Source: Crocinitomicaceae bacterium | GTDB taxonomy: Bacteria > Bacteroidota > Bacteroidia > Flavobacteriales_G > Salibacteraceae | Assembly (NCBI GenBank): GCA_018623405.1 | Contig: JAAZVO010000048.1 | Coordinates: 1 to 13,186 of the forward strand | Length of the DNA stretch: 13,186 bases | Direction: 5' to 3' | Shown: one piece after another, positions 6,353 to 13,186 of the stretch | How the letters are laid out: the number at the start of each line of letters is the position of its first letter | How positions within the stretch are numbered: the stretch's first letter is position 1 | The notes under the pieces: model-generated | Seen by the model: the letters and a program-made list of their open reading frames with translations, nothing else | Databases searched by the model: none | Told to the model about the DNA's origin: nothing | Made by a program: the position numbers and the translations under genes

Positions 6353-7017
6353 TCTGCTTTTGCTTTAATGTAAATGTTTGAACTAATATGCTCAGAAATA
6401 TTTAGCATTTTCTTTTCATAGATTTTGATAGCCATAGAATTATCAAAATCCATTTTATCAATTACTTCAATTTCGGCTCCTAATACAAGTTTTATTTTCC
6501 CTAAATACCTTAAAAAATCTGCCGATGAGTCTTTAATACCTGTGATTATAGCCTTATCCCCCAAATTTAAATCGCTAATAAAAAAGTTTTTATGTGGGTT
6601 CACTACGCCATCTTTATTGGGTATTGGATCTCCGTGTGGGTCAAATTTCGGATAGCCTAAATACCTATCAATTCTATTAATTAACTCCGTAGAACTTACG
6701 TGTTCTAATTCCTCGGCAATTTCATGAACTTCATCCCAAGAAAAATCTAATTTTTTATGTAAAAAAGTTTCCCAAAGCCTATGCTTTCTCACAATAATTA
6801 AAGCGGTTTTTTGGCCTTTTTCAGTTAAAGTTACTCCGTAATACTTTTTGTAGTTTATCAGTCCTTTTTGGGATAGTTTTTTTACCATATCAGTTACAGA
6901 AGAGGCTTTAGCATTTAGCCTTTCGGCGATATCGTTGGTGTTTGCCGCCGCATTAAACTTAGTTAGGGTATAAATCGCCTTTAAGTAATTTTCTTCTGAA
7001 ATACTATGCAAAGTCAC
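6349..7017 (-). CDS. Metal-dependent transcriptional regulator, DtxR/MntR family
   Basis: This 222-residue repressor has an N-terminal winged helix (residues 5-70, including EENYLKAIYTL and a recognition region KASSVTDMVKKL), a dimerisation and metal-binding domain ending with the family signature around GYPKFDPHGDPIP (residues 121-133), and a C-terminal FeoA/SH3-like domain (about 150-215). Counting from the GTG start, potential metal ligands fall at the same numbers as in DtxR: His79, Glu83, His98, Glu105 and His106. Position 102 is Glu rather than the Cys of iron-sensing DtxR. Glu at this site is typical of manganese-sensing MntR, so Mn(II) response is likely, though not proven. No ATG fits. 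The GTG at 7015-7017 places the helix-turn-helix at the usual distance. It overlaps smpB by 4 bases. No transporter gene is adjacent. Confidence 0.92.
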   Translation of the reverse strand: MTLHSISEENYLKAIYTLTKFNAAANTNDIAERLNAKASSVTDMVKKLSQKGLINYKKYYGVTLTEKGQKTALIIVRKHRLWETFLHKKLDFSWDEVHEIAEELEHVSSTELINRIDRYLGYPKFDPHGDPIPNKDGVVNPHKNFFISDLNLGDKAIITGIKDSSADFLRYLGKIKLVLGAEIEVIDKMDFDNSMAIKIYEKKMLNISEHISSNIYIKAKAE

Positions 7018-7027
7018 TAATTTGCTG

Positions 7028-7035
7028 CAAAGTAA
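7028..7035 (-). promoter_or_regulatory. Possible -7 element for the metal-regulator gene
   Basis: The complement reads TTACTTTG, one mismatch from TAnnTTTG, and ends only 10 bases before the GTG start, implying a nearly leaderless transcript. No good -33 TTG is visible, so this is tentative. Confidence 0.3.
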
Positions 7036-7061
7036 AGCATTAATTACGCCTTTTTACGAAT

Positions 7062-7073
7062 AGAATATGTTCT
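7062..7073. promoter_or_regulatory. Imperfect dyad AGAATATGTTCT in the divergent regulator/def gap
   Basis: The arms AGAA and TTCT flank a 4-base centre. The site lies between the metal-regulator gene and def, near where the def -33 element should be. It could be an operator for the adjacent metal regulator, but it is short and does not match a DtxR or MntR box I can name. Confidence 0.2.
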
Positions 7074-7085
7074 GTTTTTGATTTG

Positions 7086-7093
7086 TACTTTTG
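7086..7093 (+). promoter_or_regulatory. Putative -7 element of the def operon promoter (TACTTTTG)
   Basis: TACTTTTG exactly matches TAnnTTTG, with the common extension GCAAAAAAA after it, and ends 15 bases before the def ATG. A TTG at the expected -33 distance is not seen. It probably drives def and the tightly packed genes that follow. Confidence 0.55.
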
Positions 7094-7108
7094 CAAAAAA
7101 ATTAAACA

Positions 7109-7678
7109 ATGGTATTACCCGTTTATGCCTACGGAAATCCTGTACTAAGAGAAGATGGAGAAACTCTTACTCCAGACTATCCAGATTTACAACAGTTAAT
7201 AGATGATATGTTTGAAACAATGTATGCATCTAATGGGGTAGGTCTAGCAGCTCAACAAATAGGAAAGTCAATTAGACTTTTTATTGTAGATGCTTCACCT
7301 TTTGCTGAAGATGAAGGATATGAGCATTTAAAAGACTTTAAAAAGGTTTTTATTAATCCTGAAATTATTGAAGAAACAGGAGATGAATGGGCTTTTAACG
7401 AAGGGTGCCTTAGTTTTCCGGAGTTAAGATTTGATGTAGATAGGCAAGAAACTGTTAAGTTAAAATATCTTGATAGAGATTTTAAAGAACACACTGAGGT
7501 GTTTGATGGAATTGCTGCAAGAATTATTCAGCATGAATATGACCACGTAAAAGGCGTGCTTTTTATTGACCGTATTTCTGGCTTAAAAAGAAAAATGTTA
7601 TCCAAAAAACTAAACCTTATTACAAAAGGAATGGTAAGGGCTTCTTACAAGATAAAATATCCTAAACTTAAAAAATGA
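7109..7678 (+). CDS. def: Peptide deformylase
   Basis: This 189-residue metalloenzyme removes the formyl group from the N-terminal methionine of new proteins in the cytoplasm. All three family motifs are intact: GVGLAAQQIG at residues 43-52, EGCLSFP at 98-104 with metal ligand Cys100, and QHEYDH at 141-146 with ligands His142 and His146 and catalytic Glu143. The length and spacing are typical of the Bacteroidota type. Its stop overlaps the next gene by 4 bases (ATGA, 7675-7678). The gene starts a run that also includes methionine aminopeptidase, which acts on the product of deformylation. Confidence 0.97.
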   Translation: MVLPVYAYGNPVLREDGETLTPDYPDLQQLIDDMFETMYASNGVGLAAQQIGKSIRLFIVDASPFAEDEGYEHLKDFKKVFINPEIIEETGDEWAFNEGCLSFPELRFDVDRQETVKLKYLDRDFKEHTEVFDGIAARIIQHEYDHVKGVLFIDRISGLKRKMLSKKLNLITKGMVRASYKIKYPKLKK

Positions 7679-8127
7679 AAACGGTTAGAGTTACTAAACA
7701 ATTTACTTGGGAGATGGCCTCTGCACTACCAAATTATGATGGTGATTGTGCCAACATCCATGGACATTCATACACCATGGATATTACCGTAAAGGGAGAG
7801 CCTATTACCGATGAAAAAAATCCTAAGTACGGGATGGTAATTGATTTTGGAGACATAAAAAAAATTGTAAAATCTGAGATTGTAGACGAGCTAGACCACG
7901 CTTTTGTAGTAAATGGAAACTCTAAACACGCAACTTTAGACCCAACATTGTTCGGTTTCGGAAATAAAATCGTTAAAGTACCTTACCAACCAACTATTGA
8001 GAATATGCTTTCTGATTTTGCCGAAAGACTCATGAATAAATTACCTCAAAACTGCAGCTTATATTCCATTAAAATCCGCGAAACAGGAACGGCCTATGGC
8101 GAGTGGAATGTAGATGACAACATGTAA
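7675..8127 (+). CDS. QueD / 6-pyruvoyl-tetrahydropterin synthase family protein, unusual zinc site
   Basis: This 150-residue protein belongs to the 6-carboxy/6-pyruvoyl-tetrahydropterin synthase family. QueD members make 6-carboxy-tetrahydropterin from dihydroneopterin triphosphate for queuosine and other deazaguanines. It shows Cys25 in GDCANIHGH with zinc-ligand type His29 and His31, the catalytic Asp74-His75 pair (ELDHAF), PTIEN at 106-110, and RETGT with Glu136 near the end. The first zinc His, expected in the family pattern FxxEAAHxL, is Ser16 here (FTWEMASAL; codon TCT). The metal site may therefore be altered, use another residue or water, or have a changed function. The ATG overlaps the def stop by 4 bases. 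No other queuosine genes are in the window, so the pathway is inferred from the family only. Confidence 0.88.
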   Translation: MKTVRVTKQFTWEMASALPNYDGDCANIHGHSYTMDITVKGEPITDEKNPKYGMVIDFGDIKKIVKSEIVDELDHAFVVNGNSKHATLDPTLFGFGNKIVKVPYQPTIENMLSDFAERLMNKLPQNCSLYSIKIRETGTAYGEWNVDDNM

Positions 8128-8135
8128 ATCTTACC

Positions 8136-8888
8136 ATTATAGAAAAAAAAATATTTTTTGCTTCTGATCTTCATTTGGGCGCTCCTAACTTCGAGCAAAG
8201 TCTAATTAGAGAAAAACACTTTGTTGCTTGGTTAAATAAAATTGAACCGGAGCTAGGTGAGCTTTATTTAGTTGGCGACGTATTTGATTTTTGGTTTGAA
8301 TATAAACATGCTGTTCCAAAAGGTTTTACAAGACTGCTTGGTAAGTTAGCAGCACTTGCAGATAAGGGAATACCAATTAACTTTTTTATTGGAAATCACG
8401 ATATGTGGGCTTTTGATTATTTACCCAAAGAAATAGGGGTAAAAATGTACCGAAAGCCTATTGTAAGAGAAGTAAATGGAAAAGTATTTTTCATTGGTCA
8501 TGGAGATGGTTTAGGACCTGGAGATAAAGGTTACAAAAGGCTAAAAAAAATATTTGGAAACCCCTTTTGCCAATGGTTGTTTGGTTGGTTGCACCCAAAC
8601 ATTGGTATTGGTTTGGCTAACTATTGGAGTAGGAAAAGCAGAATTTCAACAGGAGGTTACGATAAGCAATTTTTAGGTGAAGAAAATGAATGGCTAGTTC
8701 AGTATTGTAAAAGAAAATTACAAGAAAAACACTACGATTATTTTATTTTCGGACATAGACATTTACCCTTGAATATTAACCTTTCAGAGCGTAGTAAATA
8801 CATCAATTTAGGCGATTGGATACAAGATTTTACCTATGCCGTTTTTGATGGAAATAATTTAGAATTAAAAAAATTTGAAAAGCCTTAA
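8136..8888 (+). CDS. UDP-2,3-diacylglucosamine diphosphatase, LpxH type, with non-canonical start
   Basis: This membrane-associated metallophosphoesterase cleaves UDP-2,3-diacylglucosamine to lipid X in lipid A synthesis. The motifs are the complete calcineurin-like set. Counting from an ATT start they are: ASDLHLG with Asp11 and His13, GDVFDFW at 47-53, GNHD at 86-89, FIGHGDGLGPGD at about 119-130, and FGHRH with His207 and His209. The first ATG, GTG or TTG in the frame is TTG at 8175, but that start would remove the essential DxH motif. The frame is open back to TGA at 8115-8117 and contains only ATT (8136) or ATA (8139) as plausible initiators, 8 or 11 bases after the upstream stop. I chose ATT, giving 250 residues starting MIEKKIFFASDLHLG. 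A sequencing error in the 9-A run at 8143-8151 is the alternative. Confidence 0.88.
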   Translation: MIEKKIFFASDLHLGAPNFEQSLIREKHFVAWLNKIEPELGELYLVGDVFDFWFEYKHAVPKGFTRLLGKLAALADKGIPINFFIGNHDMWAFDYLPKEIGVKMYRKPIVREVNGKVFFIGHGDGLGPGDKGYKRLKKIFGNPFCQWLFGWLHPNIGIGLANYWSRKSRISTGGYDKQFLGEENEWLVQYCKRKLQEKHYDYFIFGHRHLPLNINLSERSKYINLGDWIQDFTYAVFDGNNLELKKFEKP

Positions 8889-8892
8889 TTAA

Positions 8893-9684
8893 ATGGGAAA
8901 GCCAATTTTAAAAACAAGAGAACAAATTGAACTCGCTAGGCAAAGCGCCTTAATTGTTTCAAAAACATTGGGAATGATTGCCACCGAAATAAAAGAAGGT
9001 GTTACCCCAAAGCATTTAGATAAATTGGCCGAAGAGTTTATTAGAGATTTAGGAGCTGAGCCCGGATTTAAAGGTTTATATGGATGTCCATCAACTCTTT
9101 TAACCTCTGTTAATGAGGCTGTTGTACACGGGCTACCTACGGATAAATCCTTAAAAAACGGCGATATTGTTTCTGTGGATTGTGGTGCATTGATGAACGG
9201 ATTTTATGGAGATCACGCCTATACTTTTGAAATTGGCGAGGTAGCTGAAGAAACCAAGCTTCTTTGCCAACGCACCAAAAAAAGCTTGTATTTAGGTATT
9301 GAAGCCGCTGTTTATGGAAATAGAATTGGAGACATTGGCTACGCAGTTCAATCTTACGTTGAAGGTTTTGGATATGGAGTTGTTAGAGAGTTAGTTGGCC
9401 ATGGACTAGGTGAAAAACTTCATGAACCACCTGAAGTGCCGAATTATGGAAAAAGGGGGAGAGGTAAAAAAGTTGAAGAAGGAATGGTGCTCGCCATAGA
9501 ACCTATGATAAATTTGGGTACTAGAAGAGTTAAGCAATTAAAAGATGGTTGGACCATTGTTACATCAGATGGTAAACCTTCTGCTCATTTTGAACACGAC
9601 ATAGCTATTATTGATGGAAAACCTGAAATATTATCTACTTTTAGATATGTTGAAGAAGCTTTGGGAGTTCCTGTAACAGCTTAA
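8893..9684 (+). CDS. map: Methionine aminopeptidase, type I
   Basis: This 263-residue cytoplasmic enzyme removes the initiator methionine after deformylation. It has the pita-bread fold with all metal ligands in order: Asp96 (SVDCG), Asp107 (YGDHAYTF), His170 (GHGLGEKLHE), Glu203 (AIEPM) and Glu234 (HFEHDIAI). The substrate-side His79 (VVHG) and His177 are also present. It starts 4 bases after the lpxH stop and lies in the same run as def, so N-terminal processing enzymes are probably co-expressed. The ATG at 8893 fits the known N-terminus (MGKPILKTREQIE) and needs no extension. Confidence 0.97.
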   Translation: MGKPILKTREQIELARQSALIVSKTLGMIATEIKEGVTPKHLDKLAEEFIRDLGAEPGFKGLYGCPSTLLTSVNEAVVHGLPTDKSLKNGDIVSVDCGALMNGFYGDHAYTFEIGEVAEETKLLCQRTKKSLYLGIEAAVYGNRIGDIGYAVQSYVEGFGYGVVRELVGHGLGEKLHEPPEVPNYGKRGRGKKVEEGMVLAIEPMINLGTRRVKQLKDGWTIVTSDGKPSAHFEHDIAIIDGKPEILSTFRYVEEALGVPVTA

Positions 9685-9709
9685 TAATTAATTTAAAAAT
9701 CATAATATC

Positions 9710-10834
9710 ATGATAAGAATTTCTTCCAATTTTGATAGTGGAAACATTGAGGTTGAAAACGCGGAAAATCCAAACGACATTCAGCTGAAAGTTAGAAAAG
9801 ATACTAACTCCGATTATTTACAATATTTCTTTTTTAGAATTAATGGTGTTAAAGATGAATATTGTAAAGTAAGCATTGTAAATGCCTCAGAAACAACATA
9901 CCCTTTTTGGAAAGATTACAATGTTTATGCTTCTTACGACAAACAAAATTGGTTTATAGTAGATTCAAATTACGATGGTAAAGCTTTAACATTTGAGTTT
10001 GAAAGTCCATACTCATCCATCTACTTTGCTTATTACCCTCCTTACACCTACGAACAACATTTAGAGTTGGTGGCCGAATGCCAAACAAACCCTTTATGTG
10101 CTCATGAGGTTTTGGGACAAACGGTGCAAGGACGAGATATTGACTTTTTGAAAATTGGGTTTGAAGGTAAAAGCAAGAAAAAGATTTGGGTAATAGCTAG
10201 GCAACACCCGGGCGAAAGCATGGCTGAATGGTTTATGCAAGGTTTTCTAAAACGCTTATTAAATGAAGATGATCCGGTGGCTAAATACCTGCATCATAAT
10301 GCCGTTTTTTATGTTGTTCCAAACATGAATATTGATGGAAGCATTCTAGGAAATTTGAGAAGTAATGCAGCAGGCGCTAATTTAAATAGAGAGTGGAATG
10401 AGCCAAGTTTAGAAAAAAGTCCTGAGGTTTTTCATGTTAGGAATAAAATGGATGAATTGGGTTTAGATTTGTGTTTAGATGTTCATGGAGACGAAGAAAT
10501 TCCTTACAACTTTATTTCTGCTGCCGAAGGAATACCAAACTACACCAATAAAATTGCTGAAAAAGAAAAACAGTTTATTAGCGCTTGGATAAGAAGCTGT
10601 CCTGATTTTCAAGATAAGTTTGGCTATGAAAAAGATGAGCCTAGAAAAGCCGATTTAAGAATTTGTACACCCCACTTAGCACAAAGATTTGGTAAAATGG
10701 CATTAACCATTGAAATGCCTTTTATTGATAACCACGATTGGCCCGATCCACTTCAAGCTTGGTCGCCTAAAAGGTCTGAAAATTTGGGTGCCTCTGTACT
10801 TAACCCAATTATGGAAATTATTCCTAATCTTTAG
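9710..10834 (+). CDS. M14-family zinc carboxypeptidase, cytosolic CCP-like type
   Basis: This 374-residue protein has no signal peptide, so it is probably cytoplasmic. The first 120 or so residues form a beta-rich domain ending in FAYYPPYTYEQH, the usual N-domain of cytosolic carboxypeptidase-like (CCP/AGBL-related) M14 enzymes. The catalytic domain follows with zinc motif RQHPGES (His166, Glu169), substrate-binding PNMNIDG, then Arg217 and NLNREW (Asn226, Arg227), third zinc ligand His259 in DVHGDEE, and catalytic Glu335 in TIEMPF. Such enzymes remove C-terminal residues from peptides or proteins; some relatives in eukaryotes remove glutamates. The substrate here is unknown. It lies 25 bases after map with no promoter seen between, so it probably belongs to that operon. 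Its end overlaps the convergent M1 gene by 11 bases. Confidence 0.9.
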   Translation: MIRISSNFDSGNIEVENAENPNDIQLKVRKDTNSDYLQYFFFRINGVKDEYCKVSIVNASETTYPFWKDYNVYASYDKQNWFIVDSNYDGKALTFEFESPYSSIYFAYYPPYTYEQHLELVAECQTNPLCAHEVLGQTVQGRDIDFLKIGFEGKSKKKIWVIARQHPGESMAEWFMQGFLKRLLNEDDPVAKYLHHNAVFYVVPNMNIDGSILGNLRSNAAGANLNREWNEPSLEKSPEVFHVRNKMDELGLDLCLDVHGDEEIPYNFISAAEGIPNYTNKIAEKEKQFISAWIRSCPDFQDKFGYEKDEPRKADLRICTPHLAQRFGKMALTIEMPFIDNHDWPDPLQAWSPKRSENLGASVLNPIMEIIPNL

Positions 10835-12413
10835 CAGAAAAACGAACTAGAAGTTTTCCCAACGGGTCAACTTCTATATTTCCGGGAAAATCAGTAACCT
10901 GAAAAGTGAATTTTTCAGTTTTTTCGTCAATTAAAACTGTTTTTATTGTTTTTCCTATAGAGTTTGGATAAAGCCAAGCTAAATCTAATGTGTAAACAAA
11001 AGGTTCTTTAGATTTTTGAAGTTGTTTAAACTGAAAAGTAATTGCTTTTTCCTTCTGATTGTAATTGTATTGCACCTCTAATTCTGGTATGGTTGAGCTG
11101 TAGAGCCATTGCTTTTTGAAATGCTCAATTGGAATAGAGTCATTTGCTTCAATCAATTCAAAAAAGTCTTGGGTGTTGGCATTTCCATATTTATATTTTT
11201 CGTGGTATTGCTTAAATAACTCCCATATTTTTCCATTGTAATATTGGTGATTTAGCATGTGTAAAACCCAAGCCCCTTTTTGATAACTCAACGGATTTAA
11301 CAAGGCATTTAAATCATCTATATTTTCCGGAATTACAGATTTATTAGGATATTTTGAATAAAATGCATAAACCTTTTGTTTAGCCTGTTCCATGTAATTT
11401 CCAAAGGCTTGAAAATCTTTATTCTCTAAAAGGTAAAGTCCTGTTAAGTATGTTGCAAATCCTTCGCTTAACCAAATATGCTCCCAATCTTTTTCAGATG
11501 CGGAGTTACCAAACCATTGATGGGCAACCTCATGGGCAATTAGTTCTTCCGAATCTCTTTTTCCGGTAACAGAACCTTCAAAATAGAATATACAACCTGC
11601 GTTTTCCATTCCTCCATACCTAGTTTTAGACTGGACATTTGCAAGTTTATCATAGGGGTATTCACCTAGTTTTTCTTCAAAAAAATCAACAATCGGGGCG
11701 GCTAATGCATAATCATAAAAACCTTCTTTTTTATTTTCAGGGTAAACCCAAGTTTCAATATTGTTGCCGTTAATTGATAAATACCTATCAACTGAAAATT
11801 CAGCTGCGGCAAACACCATAACTTTAGTTGGCAGCACTTGGTTTGAGGTGTAAGTGGTAAGCATTTTGCCACTTTTTAGGTTGGATGTTTCTTTCAATAC
11901 TCCATTAGCCACTACTTGGTATTTTGCCGGAGCAATAATTTTAAATTCAACAGTAGCCTTATCAGAGGGATGATCTATACAAGGTAAATAATGATGTGCC
12001 CTGTTGGGCCAATTATCTCCAAAAAATGTCCTGTTATTAAACTTGGTTTTTGAAATTATCAATCCATCTTTAGGAATTCCATGATATTGTATTTCAACTA
12101 AATAAATCCCATTTTTAAGTGGTTTTTCAAAATTGAAATTTACTTTTTCATCAGCTTGTTTAAAACCTTGATTTTTATTTTCAAATAAGCATTTTTCAAT
12201 TTTCATTGAATTATGTAGTTCAATAAAAAAACTATTAACCGGAGCTAAAACCTTAAACTGAATTTGTGCTTTTCCAATTATTTCATCAGTTTCATCAGAT
12301 ATTTCAATTTGAAAACTGTAATGTAAAATGTCAATGTTTTCTTGAGGAATAAATTGATTTCCAAATCCAAGAAAACAAATAAATCCAAAAGCTATTGCTA
12401 AGATTATTCTCAT
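10824..12413 (-). CDS. Secreted short M1-family zinc aminopeptidase
   Basis: This 529-residue protein starts with a signal peptide (MRIILAIAFGFICFLGFG), so it is exported to the periplasm or beyond. The N-terminal beta domain carries the M1 pattern (YxIxIDxSDEt-like opening, then PCIDHPSDKATVEF). The active site includes GGMEN at 267-271, zinc motif HEVAH (His294, Glu295, His298), the third ligand Glu317 eighteen residues later (LSEGFATYL), and Tyr377 in SYQKGAW, the likely transition-state Tyr. It ends with a short beta domain and lacks the large helical C-terminal domain of 850-residue M1 enzymes such as PepN. Many Bacteroidota have such short secreted forms. The gene overlaps der by 4 bases (ATGA, 12410-12413) and converges on the M14 gene, overlapping it by 11 bases with no terminator between. 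Confidence 0.93.
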   Translation of the reverse strand: MRIILAIAFGFICFLGFGNQFIPQENIDILHYSFQIEISDETDEIIGKAQIQFKVLAPVNSFFIELHNSMKIEKCLFENKNQGFKQADEKVNFNFEKPLKNGIYLVEIQYHGIPKDGLIISKTKFNNRTFFGDNWPNRAHHYLPCIDHPSDKATVEFKIIAPAKYQVVANGVLKETSNLKSGKMLTTYTSNQVLPTKVMVFAAAEFSVDRYLSINGNNIETWVYPENKKEGFYDYALAAPIVDFFEEKLGEYPYDKLANVQSKTRYGGMENAGCIFYFEGSVTGKRDSEELIAHEVAHQWFGNSASEKDWEHIWLSEGFATYLTGLYLLENKDFQAFGNYMEQAKQKVYAFYSKYPNKSVIPENIDDLNALLNPLSYQKGAWVLHMLNHQYYNGKIWELFKQYHEKYKYGNANTQDFFELIEANDSIPIEHFKKQWLYSSTIPELEVQYNYNQKEKAITFQFKQLQKSKEPFVYTLDLAWLYPNSIGKTIKTVLIDEKTEKFTFQVTDFPGNIEVDPLGKLLVRFSAKD

Positions 12414-13186
12414 TTTTTTCGAATAAAAATTTGAATGGTATTTCCTGTAAACTGATATTTCTCTCGTATTTTATTTTCTAAGAACCTCTTATAAGACTCT
12501 TTAACATACTGAGGTAGGTTACAAAAAAATGCAAATGCCGGAAACTTTGTAGGCAGCTGGGTAACAAACTTTATTTTGATGTATTTCCCTTTGTTTGATG
12601 GAGGAGGAGTTTTTTCAATAATGGGTAACATATACTCATTTAGTTCAGAGGTTTTAACCCTTCTTGTTTTGTTTTTATAAGCCGTAATTGCCGCCTCAAA
12701 AGCTTTTAAAACTCTTTGTTTATTTAATACCGAGGTAAATACAATATCTATATCATTAAATGGAGCTAACCTTTCTCTTAAATGTTGCTCAAACTTTTTG
12801 GCAGTGTTGGTTTCTTTTTCAATCAAATCCCATTTATTTACAACAACTACTGCCGCTTTTTTATTTTTTTCAATTAATGAGAAAATACTAAGGTCTTGAA
12901 CTCCCAAACCTTCTTTTGCATCAATCATTAGCATACATACATCAGCATGTTCAATAGCTGATATAGAACGCATTACAGAGTAAAACTCTAAGTTTTGGTG
13001 AACTTTGCTTTTTTTCCTAATTCCTGCCGTATCTACCAAAACAAGCTCAAGTCCAAAGCCTTTAAAAACCACATCGGTAGCATCTCTTGTGGTGCCTGCA
13101 ATATCTGTTACTATGTTTCTTTCTTCACCAATAATGGTATTTATTAAAGAAGATTTACCCGCGTTTGGTCTGCCAACAACAGCAAT
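12410..13186 (-). CDS. der: Ribosome-assembly GTPase Der, C-terminal part
   Basis: The frame is open to the right edge and gives the last 258 residues of Der (EngA), an essential tandem GTPase in 50S ribosome assembly. The visible part begins at the second GTPase domain: P-loop GRPNAGKSS at the very edge, GTTRDAT (switch I Thr), DTAG (G3), NKWD at about residues 117-120 and TSVLN (G5). The C-terminal KH-like domain follows, ending FTGNTIQIFIRKK. The first GTPase domain lies outside the window. An internal GTG at 13070-13072 is not the start, because the P-loop precedes it in the same frame. The TGA stop overlaps the ATG of the M1 aminopeptidase gene, so the two are likely co-transcribed. Confidence 0.95.
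   Translation of the reverse strand: MAVVGRPNAGKSSLINTIIGEERNIVTDIAGTTRDATDVVFKGFGLELVLVDTAGIRKKSKVHQNLEFYSVMRSISAIEHADVCMLMIDAKEGLGVQDLSIFSLIEKNKKAAVVVVNKWDLIEKETNTAKKFEQHLRERLAPFNDIDIVFTSVLNKQRVLKAFEAAITAYKNKTRRVKTSELNEYMLPIIEKTPPPSNKGKYIKIKFVTQLPTKFPAFAFFCNLPQYVKESYKRFLENKIREKYQFTGNTIQIFIRKK

Noticed and set aside
6425..6655. Plus-strand open frame inside the metal regulator
   Set aside because: It is antisense to the conserved DPHGDPIP region and FeoA-like domain of a well-supported gene.
7252..7494. Minus-strand open frame inside def
   Set aside because: It is antisense to conserved deformylase motifs; no independent support.
8175..8888. TTG at 8175 as the start of the LpxH-type gene
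   Set aside because: Starting here removes Asp and His of the DxH metal motif that directly precede it in frame and that all active family members need.
12410..13072. A 220-residue stand-alone GTPase-like protein starting at the GTG at 13070-13072
   Set aside because: The frame continues upstream to the window edge with a P-loop and switch I region, so this is the C-terminal part of Der and not a separate gene.

Overview
The window is AT-rich, densely coded bacterial chromosome. It most likely comes from the phylum Bacteroidota, probably a Flavobacteriales-type organism. Three things support this: Bacteroidota-type promoters (TTG, then 17-23 nt, then TAnnTTTG) upstream of several genes; almost no Shine-Dalgarno sequences; and Bacteroidota-style lipoproteins beginning Cys-Lys-Lys-Gly-Glu. 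The species cannot be named from the sequence alone. I see no rRNA, tRNA, CRISPR array, insertion sequence or prophage gene, and no gene-free stretch longer than about 150 bases.

Region 1 (1-2746, minus strand) reads right to left. It holds a Gfo/Idh/MocA oxidoreductase, a lipoprotein with a probable C-terminal beta-sandwich, and the N-terminal 278 residues of a polyprenyl-phosphate sugar-1-phosphate transferase that runs off the left edge. The last two genes share one base (TAATG). The group looks like surface polysaccharide and envelope work.

Region 2 (2892-5910, plus strand) starts from a divergent promoter region. It holds L-isoaspartyl methyltransferase (pcm), an outer-membrane beta-barrel protein, and two paralogous lipoproteins. 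The second lipoprotein has its own clear promoter, with an inverted repeat over the -33 element, and ends at a strong hairpin terminator.

Region 3 (5909-7017, minus strand) is a DtxR/MntR-family metal regulator followed by smpB with a 4-base overlap. smpB shares the hairpin terminator with the convergent lipoprotein gene.

Region 4 (7109-10834, plus strand) is a tight run: peptide deformylase (def), a QueD/6-pyruvoyl-tetrahydropterin-synthase-like enzyme, an LpxH-type UDP-2,3-diacylglucosamine hydrolase, methionine aminopeptidase (map) and an M14 zinc carboxypeptidase. def and map carry out successive steps of N-terminal protein maturation.

Region 5 (10824-13186, minus strand) is the C-terminal half of the ribosome-assembly GTPase Der, followed with a 4-base overlap by a secreted short M1 aminopeptidase. 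The M1 gene converges on the M14 gene and overlaps it by 11 bases.

Most of the content is conserved housekeeping, and I found no clearly new multi-gene system. The points most worth a second look are a QueD-like protein with Ser where the first zinc-binding His should be, an lpxH gene with no ATG, GTG or TTG start ahead of its essential metal motif, a paired lipoprotein family of unknown function beside a beta-barrel protein, and an inverted repeat over the promoter of the second lipoprotein.
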